64,000 bases of DNA from Tetraselmis striata (GCA_006384855.1 VCJN01001754.1:124001-188000), one strand, 5' to 3'; shown: positions 42,927 to 56,170, numbered from the stretch's first letter. A program made the numbers and translations. The notes: generated from the letters alone by a model not told the origin.

Positions 42927-45130
42927 TGATGTCATGAGAGGGAGAGGTGACGCAGGTAGAGCAAGAGTTGCATGGCGCCAACAGCGCTGCCGCGGATCCG
43001 GGAAAACCGCACCTGACGGGCGGCGTGGCCGATCCGCCCGCCAATCCGCGCACAACGCACCATATTTGTCTCAAGCCCCATGCTCGCGGACATCACCGGC
43101 CCGGAGTTATACGTATGGGTGTCCAACATCCTCACTCCCACGCACGGCTACTAAGAAACGCCAGGAGCACCACCCGTGGCCCGAAGCACCTCTCCAAGTT
43201 GGTGGGGACATGCACGGCCCAAGCATGGGACGCGCATGACGCCGCCCATGACACCAACCCCGACTGCTCACCCATCAACCCCACGGCGGAGGTACACCTC
43301 CCGGACCAAGCCGTATGTGAACTCTTCGAAATGTGCCACATCCAGAATAAGCCGCGCCCCTCTGCCCACACGCCCGACTGGATATGGCCACTAATGTGGC
43401 CGCCGACCTAATAACGGTGGCCGCACAAGTTATCGCCGCATCATCTGCATGCCGGCGACGGCTCACATGCAGGAGCTCCACCGCCAAATCAGCAAACCCC
43501 ACTACCCGACCCCACACAGCCCGGCCATGAGCCTGCTACACAGCACGCCTGCGACGACTTCTTTACCTATGATGGCGACCCTCTCGACCCCCCCAGAAAC
43601 AAATCTCCGCCTCGCCCCGGCCAACTGGCCGGGGCGGTCGTGGACGCCCTCCCACCTGGAGCTCCCTCCGGGGAGCTCGCAAGACAAGGCCCTCTTGGCC
43701 AAATAACTCGTCCAGGGTGCCGGCGTTGACCCCAACCCCTACCCGGACACGTTGGACTTGTACATTTGTCTGGCCAGGGCAACGCCGCCCCATCTCCACG
43801 GAACCCGGAGCATCGCGCTTCGCGATGACGCTAAAGTCCCCCCTAGGCGTGACCTTCGCAGTCAACACAAAGCGAAGCGATCTTCGCAGTCCGCCTCCAC
43901 ATTGAGGACGGCCTTGCCGCAACATGCGCGTTCAGGGTGTGCCCTCATCCCGCCACGGCCCACGGCCCACGGCAGCCGGCAAGCCCTCCCGCCGCGGAGA
44001 TCCCGCAGAAAGACTGACCTCCGATTCTTGGATGCCTCCCGGGCAACTTGAGGCGTACGTCAAGTCAACACCCGCTGAAGCCAAATAACGCACCGAGTGC
44101 AAGCGAGCGGTGATGGCCCAGCTCGAGGACAGGGTCACTGTCGACTCCAATTGCATAGCGAAAAAGCAAAATCCGCAGACCTCAGGAGTTCCCACCTTGG
44201 CCGCCTTCCCCTGGCCGGCGATGGCCGCTCAAGCCGCGGGCCTGGCCGTGGTCGGACCGGCAGCCCGGGCCGTGCCCCCGGCCGAGGGAAAGGCCACGAC
44301 CAAAGCTGCGGCATAGGCCAACCAACATCCGGCGCCTCCGAGTCCTAAGCGCAACACAGTCCGCCGCCAAAAGCTGAGCACGAGGCCGCAGCCTCGGCTC
44401 TCATCCACACCCATCACCCGACCCGCCCGGTCATCGCCAAGAGCATGACCTACCGTAGGGGGCGGCGCACAGTCCGTCAGAGGCCACGGCCCCGGTCCCC
44501 GGGAGAAGTGTGTGGCACACAAGCACACCCTGCAATCCTCCTAGATCGCTCCGGCATTTTCCACTCCCACTTTCGGAGGCTCGTCACATGCCAAATCCCG
44601 CACCCCGGCAGACGTCGCCACCCGCGAATCCGCGATACCTCCCCGCGCGCCGCAAGCAATTCATCAAGGACGATGCCGACCTGATGGAACGCAGCTCCCC
44701 CGCAAACGCATCAGCATTGCCAATAGAGTCGCCGCCCTCAACATCATAGGAGGCCCACTCCACTCCCTCACTCGCCCCCCCTCGCTTGCTCTTCCTAGCG
44801 ATGACGAACAAATGGCTGACGATGCCCAAGACTCTGGCGCCGACTTTGCCCCCGACCCGAAGCAAGGGCGACGACAACATGGACGCAGACGAAGGCCTTT
44901 GCGCCCATGTGCCCGCAACAAACCATAGGCACGCAAGCACACATCCGGGGGCATCCGGCCTCAACACCTACTACCACCACCGCAACACCAATCCCACAAG
45001 GCTTGAGACGGCACCCCATCGGAGGCGGAGACCCCCGTACGGAGCGCAGGGCTGGGCGGGATGCTTCGGCTGCCTCAGTCCGCCTGAGCTTTCTGTGCGG
45101 GACACACCCCACCGTTGGGAACGGGCGGCA
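42927..45130 (+). pseudogene. C-rich, coding-like but interrupted region of unknown origin
   Basis: The + strand looks like degraded protein-coding DNA: consecutive frames with sensible composition are interrupted by stops and frame changes. Examples are VEQELHGANSAAADPGKPHL and EVHLPDQAVCELFEMCHIQN near 42947-43410. Others are MAQLEDRVTVDSNCIAKKQN near 44113 and ISIANRVAALNIIGGPLHSL with SDDEQMADDAQDSGADF near 44710-44860. No domain was recognised. The composition is like 22007-22354. It is probably an old retroelement or a decayed gene. Confidence 0.35.
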
Positions 45131-45179
45131 ACACGGCGCCGCCCTAGCTAGATGCCTACCCACGGGTCAAAGTTGCACG

Positions 45180-46796
45180 TAGCCGACCAAACAGCCGGAG
45201 GAGGATTGGTGCTCTAATGAACAGGGCGCAAAACACGGAGAAGTCGAAGATGGCATGAGGGGCATGAGGGGCAGCCCGAGGCTGCGATGGGTAGAGGAGG
45301 GGATGGGAACATGAAAGAAAGGCCGGCGGCCGGAGCTGTAGTGCACCTAGTGTTCCCATTGCGCTTAGAGATGGCAGGCCCTAAGATCACCTCAGTGCGG
45401 GCAGCGGAGAGCAACGGACTAGAAAGTTGTAACAAGTTTTGATTTCAATTTTGATTTGCAGATGAAAGGAAGGGACGCCACTTCGTGGCGCCGCTCAACT
45501 CGTAGTTCTCGATCCCCCAGCGCGTCGCCAAGAAAACCACAACGTTACCATGCGCGTATCGCGGTTGCGCGGCATGTTGCCGGCATTAATATGAAGTCGC
45601 CCACAGTCGCCAAGACGCCGCAGCCACTGCATGCGCGGGGAGTATCGTCCCTGCGCGATGTTGAAGATGGGCGCATTTGTGCGAAAGGAATGTCCGCGCA
45701 TGATGCAATAGTGGGCAGCGCCATGTCAAGTAGCTGAAACCACGAGGAGGTCACCTTAATGAGCGCCTCCTCCTGTGGCGTCGTCGTTGTCGTCATTGTG
45801 GTCACAATATCTCGAGCGAATTGGTACACGGTAGGCTCCAACGCGTCTTCGCACATCTCATTATGGTACGTTGGGTTGATGTCGATGCTTGATGATTACT
45901 GTCGCTCTGCATGGCCGTAATGAAGCAGCAGTGCTACCATGCCCGACCCACGGATCAATAAAGATTACTCTGCCTCGCCAGATGGTGAAACTTGTCAATG
46001 CAGTGTCCTCGCTCACTTGGTTACGCACTGCCGGTCGAATGTCGTTGGCGGCCTGAATAAGCATGTTCGTCGTCCTCGTTATAGTAGTCTCTGGGTGCCA
46101 AGCGCCAGGCATGCCCTCGCTTCTCCATGCTGCCCGCGACGCGTCCTAGGGCCATACATAAACAACGTACGGCATGGCGCGCACCGCGCCAGCTCCTACT
46201 CGACTCCCATCCGCGCTGCGTCGCCGTCCGCGCCTCGGTGACCACCATGCCGTTGTCGTTGACCGTGTTGATCTTCTAAACGGCGACGATTCCCACCCCC
46301 TTATCGCGCTAGATGGTAGTAGACCTGGGTATATCCTACGAAGCTTATTGAACACGCTGCCGAGCGGCCTTGCCACATGGCTTGTACATGCCAATTCCTC
46401 CCTTCCTCGTGCTCAGTATCGCCATAGCGTGACGCTGCATGCTCAGCGTCTCCCACAAGAGCGGTAGGTCTGCCGGCTCGCTGGTCTTGGACTTGCGCGC
46501 CTTGCGCATGCATGGGGGGCTCATGGCTGTGTGTCACCCGGCTGCCCCCCGCCCCCCCCCCCCCCTCACGCTCACTCTCCTTGTCGTTCGCATAACCTGT
46601 TGCACCCGCCCGGCTGAGTATTACTACTAGACTACGGACTACTAGTGATACTACCTAGGACTGCGCACAATAGTGCGCACCTTTTCTAATTGCTCGACCA
46701 AGATGCTATATACTGCTACTTAACCGTGGTTGTAGGGCTCGGGATGCGCCTTCTACCCGCAGCATGACGTTTTCATAATTGGTTTTCCTGCTTAGG
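45180..46796. other. Intergenic, no gene seen
   Basis: Short frames only; a poly-C run of ~18 lies near 46545-46564. Confidence 0.35.
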
Positions 46797-47120
46797 GGTC
46801 ATGTGCAAGGTCCCACCTGGTCTTGTGGGGTCCCGCCTCATGGTCCTGATTGTTCTCGTAAGACCCCGCATGTACACTTTGCCAGGAAAGATACACTTTG
46901 CCACGGAGTCTAGCTGCCTACAAATGGAGGCAGGTGTAAGTAGACTTGACCAGTATATCCTACACCTTGCCACAAACCTCAGAAGGGCTTGGACGTAGGT
47001 CCCCTCGTGCCTTGCCTAGGGCTGTCACTAGGGGTTGAAACCCTATCCAACCGGGTACCCTACCTGGGGTTTCAACCAGGGGATGAAACCCTAGATTCCC
47101 AGGTAGCTTATGGGCTGTCC
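46797..47120 (+). repeat. Diverged long repeat, copy 2 (partner at 42065-42430)
   Basis: Same ordered blocks as the partner copy. Contains near-repeats TACCTGGGGTTTCAACCAGG and ATGAAACCCTAG at its right end. Confidence 0.7.
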
Positions 47121-47729
47121 CGGTCGCCGCCCCTGGACATGGCAGCTACGGAACCACCGCCAAAGTACTCGGTAAGGCCAGGCGCAATTTGTTCTTTTCC
47201 CATGAAGAAGAAGGAACCGCAAGAAGTTTGCCAGCAAGCATGCCGATGCAACAATTTGAGAGGAACAGCAGGTAGTGGTGGGCATGCTTTTGTGTTGTTG
47301 CGCCGCATGTCTTCATCACGCTCTCACGCAAACACTGCAACAGCATGTTGGAAGCGCTTGGCAAGACCATAGCAACGGCGAGTGTGGCGTGGGTGCAAGA
47401 ATGATTGTGCGGTTTGGCCTTCAGAGGGCTGCATGTTACGGGCTGAGGCCGGGCCTGTGCGGGCTCGTGTACTCGGGGCGCAAGACAGCTCGCACGTGCA
47501 GTTGGAAGACTGGCAGGAATAAAGTTGAGATAATTTCAATTTCCATTTGATTGTGCAAGCAGTAAAACCGTCCAAGCGAAACCGTTCAACAACACATTGG
47601 ACGACAGTGCGGGCTGCCGCCTTAACTCCTAGGGAACTTCGCGCCGCAATTCTCAGAAAACAGCAACGCCCGAGCGTCCTATGCGCCCTCACCTCATCCC
47701 GCAACCACACCACACGTAAGGCAACTATT
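47121..47729. other. 3' flank of the SLC6-type gene, no gene seen
   Basis: No product recognised. No TGTAA signal was found close to the SLC6 stop on the minus strand, so the polyadenylation site is unassigned. Confidence 0.35.
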
Positions 47730-50700
47730 CTATATCTGGGCGTCCGCTTCCTCCGTCGGAAACTGTGCCCGGTGCCGCATGGAGGCTAGGCCCGGGTTGC
47801 TCCGAGGCGGGCTGCCGCCACGCGGCCGCGCCGCCGCGTTGTTCCTCTCTCCGCCGGCCGCATGGCCCCAGTCGGCGCAGCCGGGTATCCCACGGACGGC
47901 GTGCTGCTCCAATTGCTCCAGGTGATCCATGTTGTTCATGTGCTGCTGCAGCCCGCGCGCGTTGGCGGTCAGGACGCTGGGGCCGCGCGAGGCACGCAGG
48001 ACGACCAGCCCCGCGGCGGCCTCCCAGGCGGTGGGCAAAAATATGTTGACTGCGCGGGCGTGCGGGGGGGTGTGGGGGGGGGGGGGGGAGGTCAGCGAGC
48101 CTGGCCAGTTGCCGAAAGGCACGGTGTGAATGTGGATGGCATGGCATGGGCTTAGGGTAATATCAAGTAAGGGTACACCCCAAGGATGTTCACAAGACCT
48201 TGTTGTGGACAGCCCGCAGCCAATGCGAACGGCTGGTAGTGCCATTTGGGCTGACCTCCGCACCTTGCGTGCGTGGCATGCAGCATCTATTTCACTACAC
48301 GCAATACACTCCGAACGGCGGCGCGCGTGCGAGTATGATGTTGGTGCCAGTGTGGGTGGAGAGGCGCACAGGGAGAGGGGCACGCGGAGCAGCGGCACCA
48401 TTTTTTGGTGCGATGCCTGTCAGTGCGGAAACAGTGCGTGCACAAGCTGGCAGGCTGGCCGTCGCGAGAACCACATACCACACAGGCACGGCGCGCGGGG
48501 GCATGTGTCTGCATCGGGGGGCGCATCATGCCTCTAGGATAAGTAACCGCTGATGGCGACCATGATAAAGAAACAGTTGGACATTGACGTAAATAAGCAT
48601 GATGATGCGATTCACCGTGTTGACCGCGCGATACAAGGGCACCGGGCGTCATCGTACATGAAAGCTGTCCGAATGTTAGGTGCGACCTCATTTAAGGTAT
48701 CCGTGCAGTTGGGGACATGAGGGGGTGGGGGGGGGGGGGGGGGCAGCAAGGGTGGGAGGGCACTGCGCGGGGCGCTTACTGAAAAACGCGAGCCACACAA
48801 AGAAGAGCATCGCGATACAGACGATTTGCAGCCACAGGGGGAAAGGCTGCGGCGGGTCGGTGGACATGAGGTAGCCGCTGGTGCCGATGTCCGCGATGGC
48901 CACCGAGACGATGAGGCCCAGCAGCACGGGCGGGCATATGTACTTGATCATGAGGTCCCACATCCAGGGCATGGGCAGCCAGCGCGAGTGCAGCTGCGGG
49001 GCAGGGCACCGCGCAATCCACGAGGTCAGCCGCCGCCGGCACATCCATCCATACATCTATACATCCATACACCCATCCGTACATAGACAGGAAAAAGAAC
49101 CCTACAATAGTGTCTCGAAGAATGATAGTGTATTAGTCATAATCACTAATGGTGATTCCACACTTAACGACAGAGTGTATGTGGGTGTGGGGGGGGGGGG
49201 GGGGAGGGGGGTGAGTGCACCTCCTCCCGCAGAATCTCCGTCCCGCAGCACATCACGGAGCGGAAAAAGTTGACAAACGTGATGCGCTTCTCCCCACGCA
49301 GCGCAAACGCGAGTAGGCTGCACGCCACGAAGATCGCCACCCCAGTGGCAGCCCCGATGGCCAGGTTCTCGTACGACTGGTACCGGAAGCCCAGGCCGGC
49401 GCACAGCGCGATGCCTGTGAGGTATGCCCCGTGGTACCTGGGTCATCAAAGAAGAGAGGTTATGTCATGAGGATGCCACGTCATGCCATGCCATACCATG
49501 CCATGTCGTATTGTATCGTGTCATGTAATGAGGATATCATCTCGTGACCATGCCATGCTATTATCATGAGGATGCCACGTCATGTCATGTAATAAGCGTG
49601 TAATGTCATGAGGAGGATGGCATGACGGGTATCCATGGGGGCACAGGCTCAGCGGGCTAAGGGGGGACACCCCACCCGGCTGTGTACACAAAGGTGGCCG
49701 TCCGCCCGACGCGCTCGATGCAGTCCTGCTGGCCGTACACCCAACCGGCAGCATTGGCCTCCAGCACGCCGATCTGCGCCAACACCGGGGCTAGCCAGCT
49801 CAGCAAGGGCGCACGATCAGGCTCGTGGCGGTGAGCGGTGCAGCACTCCCCCAGCAATACAGGAATGAAGGGGCCGGCGGGCAGGGGGGGGGGTGGGGGG
49901 GGGGGGGGCTCCGAGCGCACCATTAGGAAGCCGTAGTTGACGAGGTAGTGGTCCATGCAGCTGAAGAGGTAGGACCCGATGTCAGTGCAGAAGAGCGTGG
50001 CTGCGATAAACGTTACGCCCAGCACGACCGCCGTCACGGTGGAGGTGGACTCGTGCCTGGGCCACGTGGGAGGCGCGCCATGTTGGTGGGTGAGTGGGTA
50101 GCGGTGGGGAGGGGGGTCGGGCATCAGCCTCAAGTAAGTATGGCATGCACATGAAGCCCATCCGGATCGCTGATGAATTGCAGTGGGACCCACGCCATGG
50201 GACATATACCTATATTTATACCTGTATATGTACGTATACCTATGCCCATACCCATACATAGACATACATCCCAGGCCATGTGGAGACATGGCCGCCACAA
50301 AGGGGAGAAGGGGCCGCCGCACCTGTAGCGCGTGGTGTCCCGCACCACGGTGATGAAGCCCTGGTTCACGGAGAACAGCGAGTCCATGCCAAACAGCGTG
50401 AAGGTGAAGAAGAACAGCACGCCCATGGTGTTGGAGATGATGCGCGGGAAGTTGGACACGCCCTGCGGGATGGGTGGGTGGGTGATTCAGTTTCTGCTGG
50501 ATGAGAGGGGGGAGGGGGGAGGGGCAATTCGCATGCGGGCATCACATGGCGGCTGTGTAAAAGGTTGGCAGCGTTGTGTTGCGGCCGGGGGTGAAAGGGG
50601 GGAGGGGGGCAACGGCTAGTCAGATTACACAGACCCACACAAGTATATACATAGGGCTACAGCCAGGCACCCAATTGAGGTCGGGTGATGCCCTTTGGAA

Positions 50701-53700
50701 CCCCTAGGCCTCTGAGCTGGGCGCTCTTAACCATACCAGGCCAGGCCAAATATATATTTAGATATATTGAGGAATATACATAGATATAGACACTATATAT
50801 GGGAATATACATATATCTATATCTATATATGTAGATATGTAGATATAGATGTACATACATATATATAAACATCACTATATATATATATATTTATTTATAT
50901 ATGTACATATAGCTACTAGCTAGTATACATTATATATGGCATAGATATATTCTACTCTATATATCTATATGTATATGTGTATCTATCTATCTCTCGATGT
51001 ATACATATATATATGTATGTATATGTCTATCTATTTATATATCTCTATATATGTATGTATATGTCTATCCATTTATATATGTGTATGTGTATGTATATGT
51101 ATATAACACAAGCCGATGCGATAACACAAGCACTGCGAATAAGAATCTGCGCCGCCTGCCAAGATGTCAAATACAGACGAAGCAGTAGCAAATGTTGCTA
51201 CAGGCCGCATGCAACCCCGAATTCAGGCTTACATTATCGATCTCACATGTGCGTCGGCACCCATGTATACCTATGCAATGGATATAAGCAGCTGCTGTGT
51301 ACACGGCCAGCCTCCCACCCCCGCCCATCTGGGCACACAGTGAGGAAGTGATGGGCGCCGCGGCCTAATGGCAGGTGGTCGGGGCCTCAGCAGTGACCGG
51401 TCCCCTACTACACCGAGGCGGCGACAGCAATGACAGTCTGCTATGTAATGTCATGCGAAATCCAGCCATGTGGCGCCAAGCAGTGCACACGGGGACCTGC
51501 GCATTTGTTTGTCAAGAAAGGGGGGGGGGGTACGCACCCGGGGATACACGATGAACACCAGCCCAATGCCGGATGAGCTGTAGACGGACTGCAAGTCCAC
51601 GCTGGAGTTGGGGCACCTCTGCGGCACAGCACCACCGGCACCAGCACCGTCAGCCTCCGCCCCCCCCCCCCCCCCCTTTGCCCTGCGCTGCCATATGTAG
51701 GCCTGGCGAGGGGAGGCGGGGCTCCGTGGGCTTCCCTCCAGCGGCAGGCTTCCGAGCCCAGGATTAAATGCCAGCCTCAGCCGGCTGCCGCCAGGTCACA
51801 CGCCTCCAAGCAGCAGTAGCCGGGTGGGGGCAGGATGGGGAGGAGGATTGGGTGGTGGTGGAGAGAGGGATGGGGGGGGGGGGGGGGGGAGGGAGAGGGG
51901 CGGTATTGCCTGCTGCTCTTCGTACACCACATTCCCCAGAATGGCGTACACCACCAACCTGGGCACGGCGGGCGGGCGGAGGGCGGTGAGCGGGTGTGGC
52001 CAGGAACTAACGAGGGGTACATGAAGGCTGATCTGGGGGAAGGGGAGGTGGTTGGGGGGTTGGGGGGAAGCCGGGGCATGTGTACCCGGCGAAGATGGAC
52101 ACCACAGTGTTGGTCAGCGTGATGATCATGTGGTCCTGCAGCCCAGCAGGCGCCGAGAGCTCAGCGGGGGAGGGCTGCCTCCGCATTCCGCACTCTCCAC
52201 TCTCCCACAGGCCAGGCCAGTGGGGGCGCAGGGGGGGGGGGGGGGGGGGCGGCGGGTACCGCCACGAGGTCCGTGTCCGCCGGCGAGTAGCTGCCGTACG
52301 CCGTCATGACCCCCACCCCAATGGACAGCGTGAAGAAGACCTGCCCCGCGGCGGCTGCCCAGATGTTTGGGTCCCGCAGCGCGTCCGGGTTCCACACCCC
52401 GATGTACTGCCTCTGTGCCGCGAGAGGCGGGCGGTGGTGATGGTGGTGGGTGGAGAGGGGACCGGGCGGAAAGGGGGGGGGGGTAGCTCAGCCAGGGGCA
52501 GCCCTCCTCATGCAGAGGTCAGAGAAGGGGGAAGGGGTGACAGGGGGGAGATGGGAGCCGTAGTGGGTGCATGGGCCTATCTGCGCGCCGCACCACGCCG
52601 TCTATCGCTCCTGGCAGCGAGATGTTGTAGGAGAACAGGATCACCAGCAGGATGAGGGGCATAATGAACGTGAAGTACACCGCGCGCGTCAGGGAGACGA
52701 CTCCCTGCCATGACAAACAGCCCCACAAGGGGGGGGGGGGGTGGGGGTGGTCAGGTGGAGAACCGTCATGCATGGGCAACCATCATACTTGCCTGGCTGC
52801 CCTGTTTCATCCGCGGCATGGCTGCATGCGGAAGCTGCTGCTAGCGGGGTGGTGGTTTTGGTGGATGGGGTGGTGGTGGTGGATGGGGTGGTGGTGGGCG
52901 CAGGGGCGCACCTTCTGCAGTGCAAAGTAGCAACAGACGATGACCACCATGAGGCCACCTGTGGGGGGCAGAGCACGCTCAGGGCAACATGCAGGGACAG
53001 AGAGGCACCCAGTTGAGAGATGGGTGGCAAAGAGGGGGCGCACCGTAGACCCATCCCGACATGATGTACGACCTGGCGTCCTGCAGCTGCTGGATGGGCG
53101 CGAGGTGCAGCACGATGTCGTTGAGGTAGCGCTCCTCCGCCTCAAAGATGATCGACTGATCCGCCCCAGGCGTGGGGCACGCTGGCACCTCGAGCCCCTG
53201 CGCCTCCGCTGTCCACGGCAGCGGGCTCACGAAGGAGGACACCAGGTAGACGACGGACCACGCGAGGATGGTCACTGCCGGCGGCACAGCGGAGCCGTCA
53301 GCGCGAGATGGGGAGTGGAGGGTGGGGGGGGGGCAATGGTGGGAGTGGTGTCTGAGGGTGAGGGGGTTGGGATGAGGGGAGTGGGGGAGACGTGGCACCG
53401 TAGTAGGAGGCAGCCACCGCCGCGGCCAGCATGGTGCTGATGCCGATGCCGCGCAACCGTCGGTGGATGCCGCCAAAGGCCTCGATGTCGCCCGCTCGGA
53501 ACTGCAGCCCCAGGCTAAGCTCCATCAGCATGATTGGCTGCCCGATGACCACCGTGAGCAGCAGGTAGGGTACCAGGAACATGCCACCTGCGGCCAAGGA
53601 ATCAAACAGCCCTCAGCCCCACTCCCTCCCTCCTCCTCGATGGTGCCCCCCCCCCCCCCCGGGGTTTGTTTTTTGGTCAGGATGCTAGTGGCATGCTGCG

Positions 53701-54067
53701 TCAGAAGCAGGCGTACCAGGAGCGAGCACAGGGTGGCACATGACGCAAACAGGCGCGAGAGCTAGGCAGGTGGGAGACATCCCCCGTTTTGCTACAGCTG
53801 GGTCGGAGTGCCGCCGAGCCCCTCCCCGCAAAATAATATCATAGCCATGGCCGGCGTCGCACCTCCGTACTGGTAGCACAGCGACGGGAAGCGCCACAGG
53901 TTGGCGATGCCCACGACGCTGGACACCGCCGCCACCAGGAAGTCTCGCCGCGTGCGCCACTGCTGCCGGTTCTCCTGCCTCGCCGTCACGCTGGCGCCGT
54001 GCACAAACTCCATGTGCAGCTCGTCCAGCATGCCGCCCGGCTGCCACGCCGCGCCGTCCGGCACCAT
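47730..54067 (-). CDS. SLC6-type sodium:neurotransmitter-symporter family transporter, fifteen exons
   Basis: Exons: 54067-53863, 53587-53399, 53274-53044, 52958-52912, 52704-52594, 52406-52260, 52135-52086, 51958-51928, 51618-51538, 50462-50323, 50056-49921, 49773-49676, 49437-49221, 48993-48780 and 48049-47730. Phase agrees at every junction, giving about 738 residues. Family marks in order: TM1 GIANLWRFPSLCYQYGGG (Na+/substrate site), FLVPYLLLTVVIGQPIMLME, ILAWSVVYLVSSF, loop FEAEERYLNDIVLHL, AVYFTFIMPLILLVILF, LPGAIDGV, GQVFFTLSIGVGVMTAYGSY, TLTNTVVSIFAG, SSSGIGLVFIVYP, TLFGMDSLFS and WVYGQQDCIERVG. Such plasma-membrane carriers move amino acids or related small amines with Na+; the substrate is not predictable here. 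The last exon adds a hydrophilic C-terminal tail. Exon 8's donor and the start codon (an upstream exon is possible) are the weakest points. Confidence 0.92.
49459..49620. repeat. Degenerate minisatellite in SLC6 intron 12
   Basis: Repeated CATGAGGATGCCACGTCATG-like and CATGCCATGC words with drift. Confidence 0.7.
50740..51115. repeat. TA-rich microsatellite in SLC6 intron 9
   Basis: TATATA, GATATA and CTATCTAT words dominate ~370 bases. Short frames rich in Y and I over this stretch are artefacts. Confidence 0.9.
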
Positions 54068-54384
54068 CACCTTATCACTGTTAATTTAATTTAATTTCCC
54101 GCCCTCTTTCTCAGGCCCTTCGCTCGCCCTCCCACGGACGGTGTCCACCAGCAGGCACCGAAGCGCTGCAAAGTCCTGTTCATGCAGTGAGGCGGCGCGA
54201 CGCGCTAGTGGCGAGGTCAGAGTGGTGCGCGGGACACTGCGCTCACCAGAGGTGTGACGTGCTGCCAGCTACTATCGGCTGCGGCGATGGGAGACGTATG
54301 ATGTAGGCGTCGTTGTGTACGAGCATCTCGTCAGAGGTTCTACGGGTACCGTACCCTCTGATCATCTCCGGTATCTCGTGGTCG

Positions 54385-54720
54385 AGCGTCGCCCAGCCGC
54401 CCAGCAGGGCTTTCCGTATAATAAACTGGATCGCTGCAGTCGTACCGACACTGCAAGTAGGGTTTAATAACTGTTGCCGGTCCTGTCCCAGGGAAAATCT
54501 CGCTGGTACTCGAGACGAAGAGAAGAAGAGAAGCAGGAGTACCTGCCCCAGCGTTTCATAGACGACGGATATCCAACAGTGTTGGAAATTCCGTCACTGG
54601 CCTCTACTTAGTCTTCCGAAATGCTTCGGCAATTTGCTTGATGACTATAATAACGAAGCGTCGCCTACCCAGGGCTTCCGTATCCGTAGCTGGATCGCTG
54701 CCCAAACGCCCGTCGGCCCG
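54385..54720 (-). repeat. Interspersed repeat family F1, two joined partial copies
   Basis: Read on the minus strand, 54720-54570 gives GGAAGCCCTGGGTAGGCGAC through AAGCAAATTGCCGAAGC to CCAACACTGTTGGAT. 54500-54385 gives GGGACAGGACCGGCAACAGT and GGAAAGCCCTGC, i.e. the other half of the family, so two partial copies are arranged side by side. Confidence 0.75.
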
Positions 54721-55291
54721 TCGTAGAGATGACGCGCAAAAAACAGTCGTAGGATCCTAGGTCGTAGGATGGAGTCCAAGTATCCCTAAGCCTTACTCCT
54801 GGTTTTCATTCACTCTTTACTTTATTTATTATTACTTTCCTTAGCGACTATCTCTTTTTTGGTCTTAATGTTATCGCTCAACAATGATGACTGTTGCCAG
54901 TCCCGCCATCCCGGCCGGGCGGGACGAAAAATGGCCCATCATCAGCGCGCGGAAAGCGCGGCGCGGGCGGACGACAACAGCATGATAATGATGGTCCACA
55001 ATAACACAAGGCAAAAAAAAAGAAAAAACACAAGGCAACAAAAAGTGCGCGCACGTTGAAATACGCGGTGAAAAGCACAGCTTGTCGTACGCGCAGGGCT
55101 TTTTACAGGCGGTTGCAAGGTAGCTGCGAAGACGCAGGGGCTATCCGTACGGTAGTACCATATTTTAGTTACATGAGCAAAAGGCGATCAGGAAACTACC
55201 CGAAAAGGCAATTGAAAACGTCCACTAATTGCGCGGTGGAAGCAGCACCAGCAGCAAGAGGGTGCGGAAGAGAGTACCATATTATCAGTAC
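54721..55291. other. Intergenic, no gene seen
   Basis: AT-richer sequence with a short A-run near 55015-55025. No gene recognised. Confidence 0.35.
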
Positions 55292-55340
55292 GTGTTGATT
55301 TTCTAATTCTGGGGAACTGTCCTTTTTGTAATTCACACCT
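55292..55340 (+). repeat. Interspersed repeat F5, fragment 2
   Basis: Almost identical to 16609-16656 (GTTGATTTTCTAATTCTGGG, then TTTGTAATTCACACC). Confidence 0.8.
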
Positions 55341-55419
55341 GTTCCATATTATCAGCACGTATTTCATCTGCAGTGGGTCCGTACACCTACTTATTTACGT
55401 GCGCACAGTCTTCGCCATC

Positions 55420-55690
55420 ACGGATGATACACGTCCGATAATATGATGATATGTCGATCTAATGATATCCAGATGGTGTATGCGATGTAATAGATATATA
55501 TGTGGTATGAGCCAGCTGAAGAAATCCATACAGAAATCCAGATGAAATCCAGCTACGGGCCACCAGAGGCGGGAACCGCCATGATAGCCACCGACCGGGC
55601 ATCGCCACCAGCCAGCCGCCGCGCCACGCAGTAGGGACGCTCTCCCCAGCACACAATCCCGGGCCACTCCAAAAGCGAAACTAGGCCGAA
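55420..55690 (-). repeat. Interspersed repeat family F3, truncated copy
   Basis: On the minus strand it holds only the last internal unit and tail of F3 (GTGGCCCGGGATTGTGTGCT…, GCTGGATTTCATCTGGATTT). A 5'-truncated copy is what target-primed retroelements leave. The translated motif RASLLRGAAAGWW matches the other copies. Confidence 0.75.
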
Positions 55691-55734
55691 TGGGATGTGA
55701 TATGTAATAGATATATTATAGATACGCGTAGACC

Positions 55735-56170
55735 TGTTGCAGGAGTGAGGAATCCAGAGAGCCGCAAGGATCAATCGTAGTGGTCGCTACACTGAACAGC
55801 CCCGCGTCCGCCGACCCGCCGACCCGGGGCCCGGCGTCCGTCGACGGACGGGCGGCGAGGCGGACGGGCGACGGTCGTCCGGCGTCCGGCGACGGACGAA
55901 CGACGGCGTCCGGCGTCCGGGTCCGGTCCACGCGGCGGGCTCGGCGCTTCGCGCCATGCCCGCGCCCCGTAGACCTGACGAACGGCGACGACGGGCCCGA
56001 CCGGCGGCGGCCGGCGACCGATGCCCGTACCGGTACAGGTAAGCAGCGACGGCTATTTTGGACCACGCGGAATTATCACGGAAATTACAACGGATATATA
56101 TTTTGGATCTATGTAATGATCTATGCGAAACAGTTCCGAAATTCGGCGACAGACAGACAGTCACACAGAA
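55735..56170 (+). repeat. Interspersed repeat family F2, copy 3
   Basis: The longest copy. It includes CAGGAGTGAGGAATCCAGAG at the left, the GC-rich half with GGTCCACGCGGCGGGCTCGG, and the mixed half ending AGTTCCGAAATTCGGCGACA. Confidence 0.8.

Noticed and set aside
50657-50875. Tyr-rich small frames near 50.6-51.2 kb
   Set aside because: TA-microsatellite inside an SLC6 intron.
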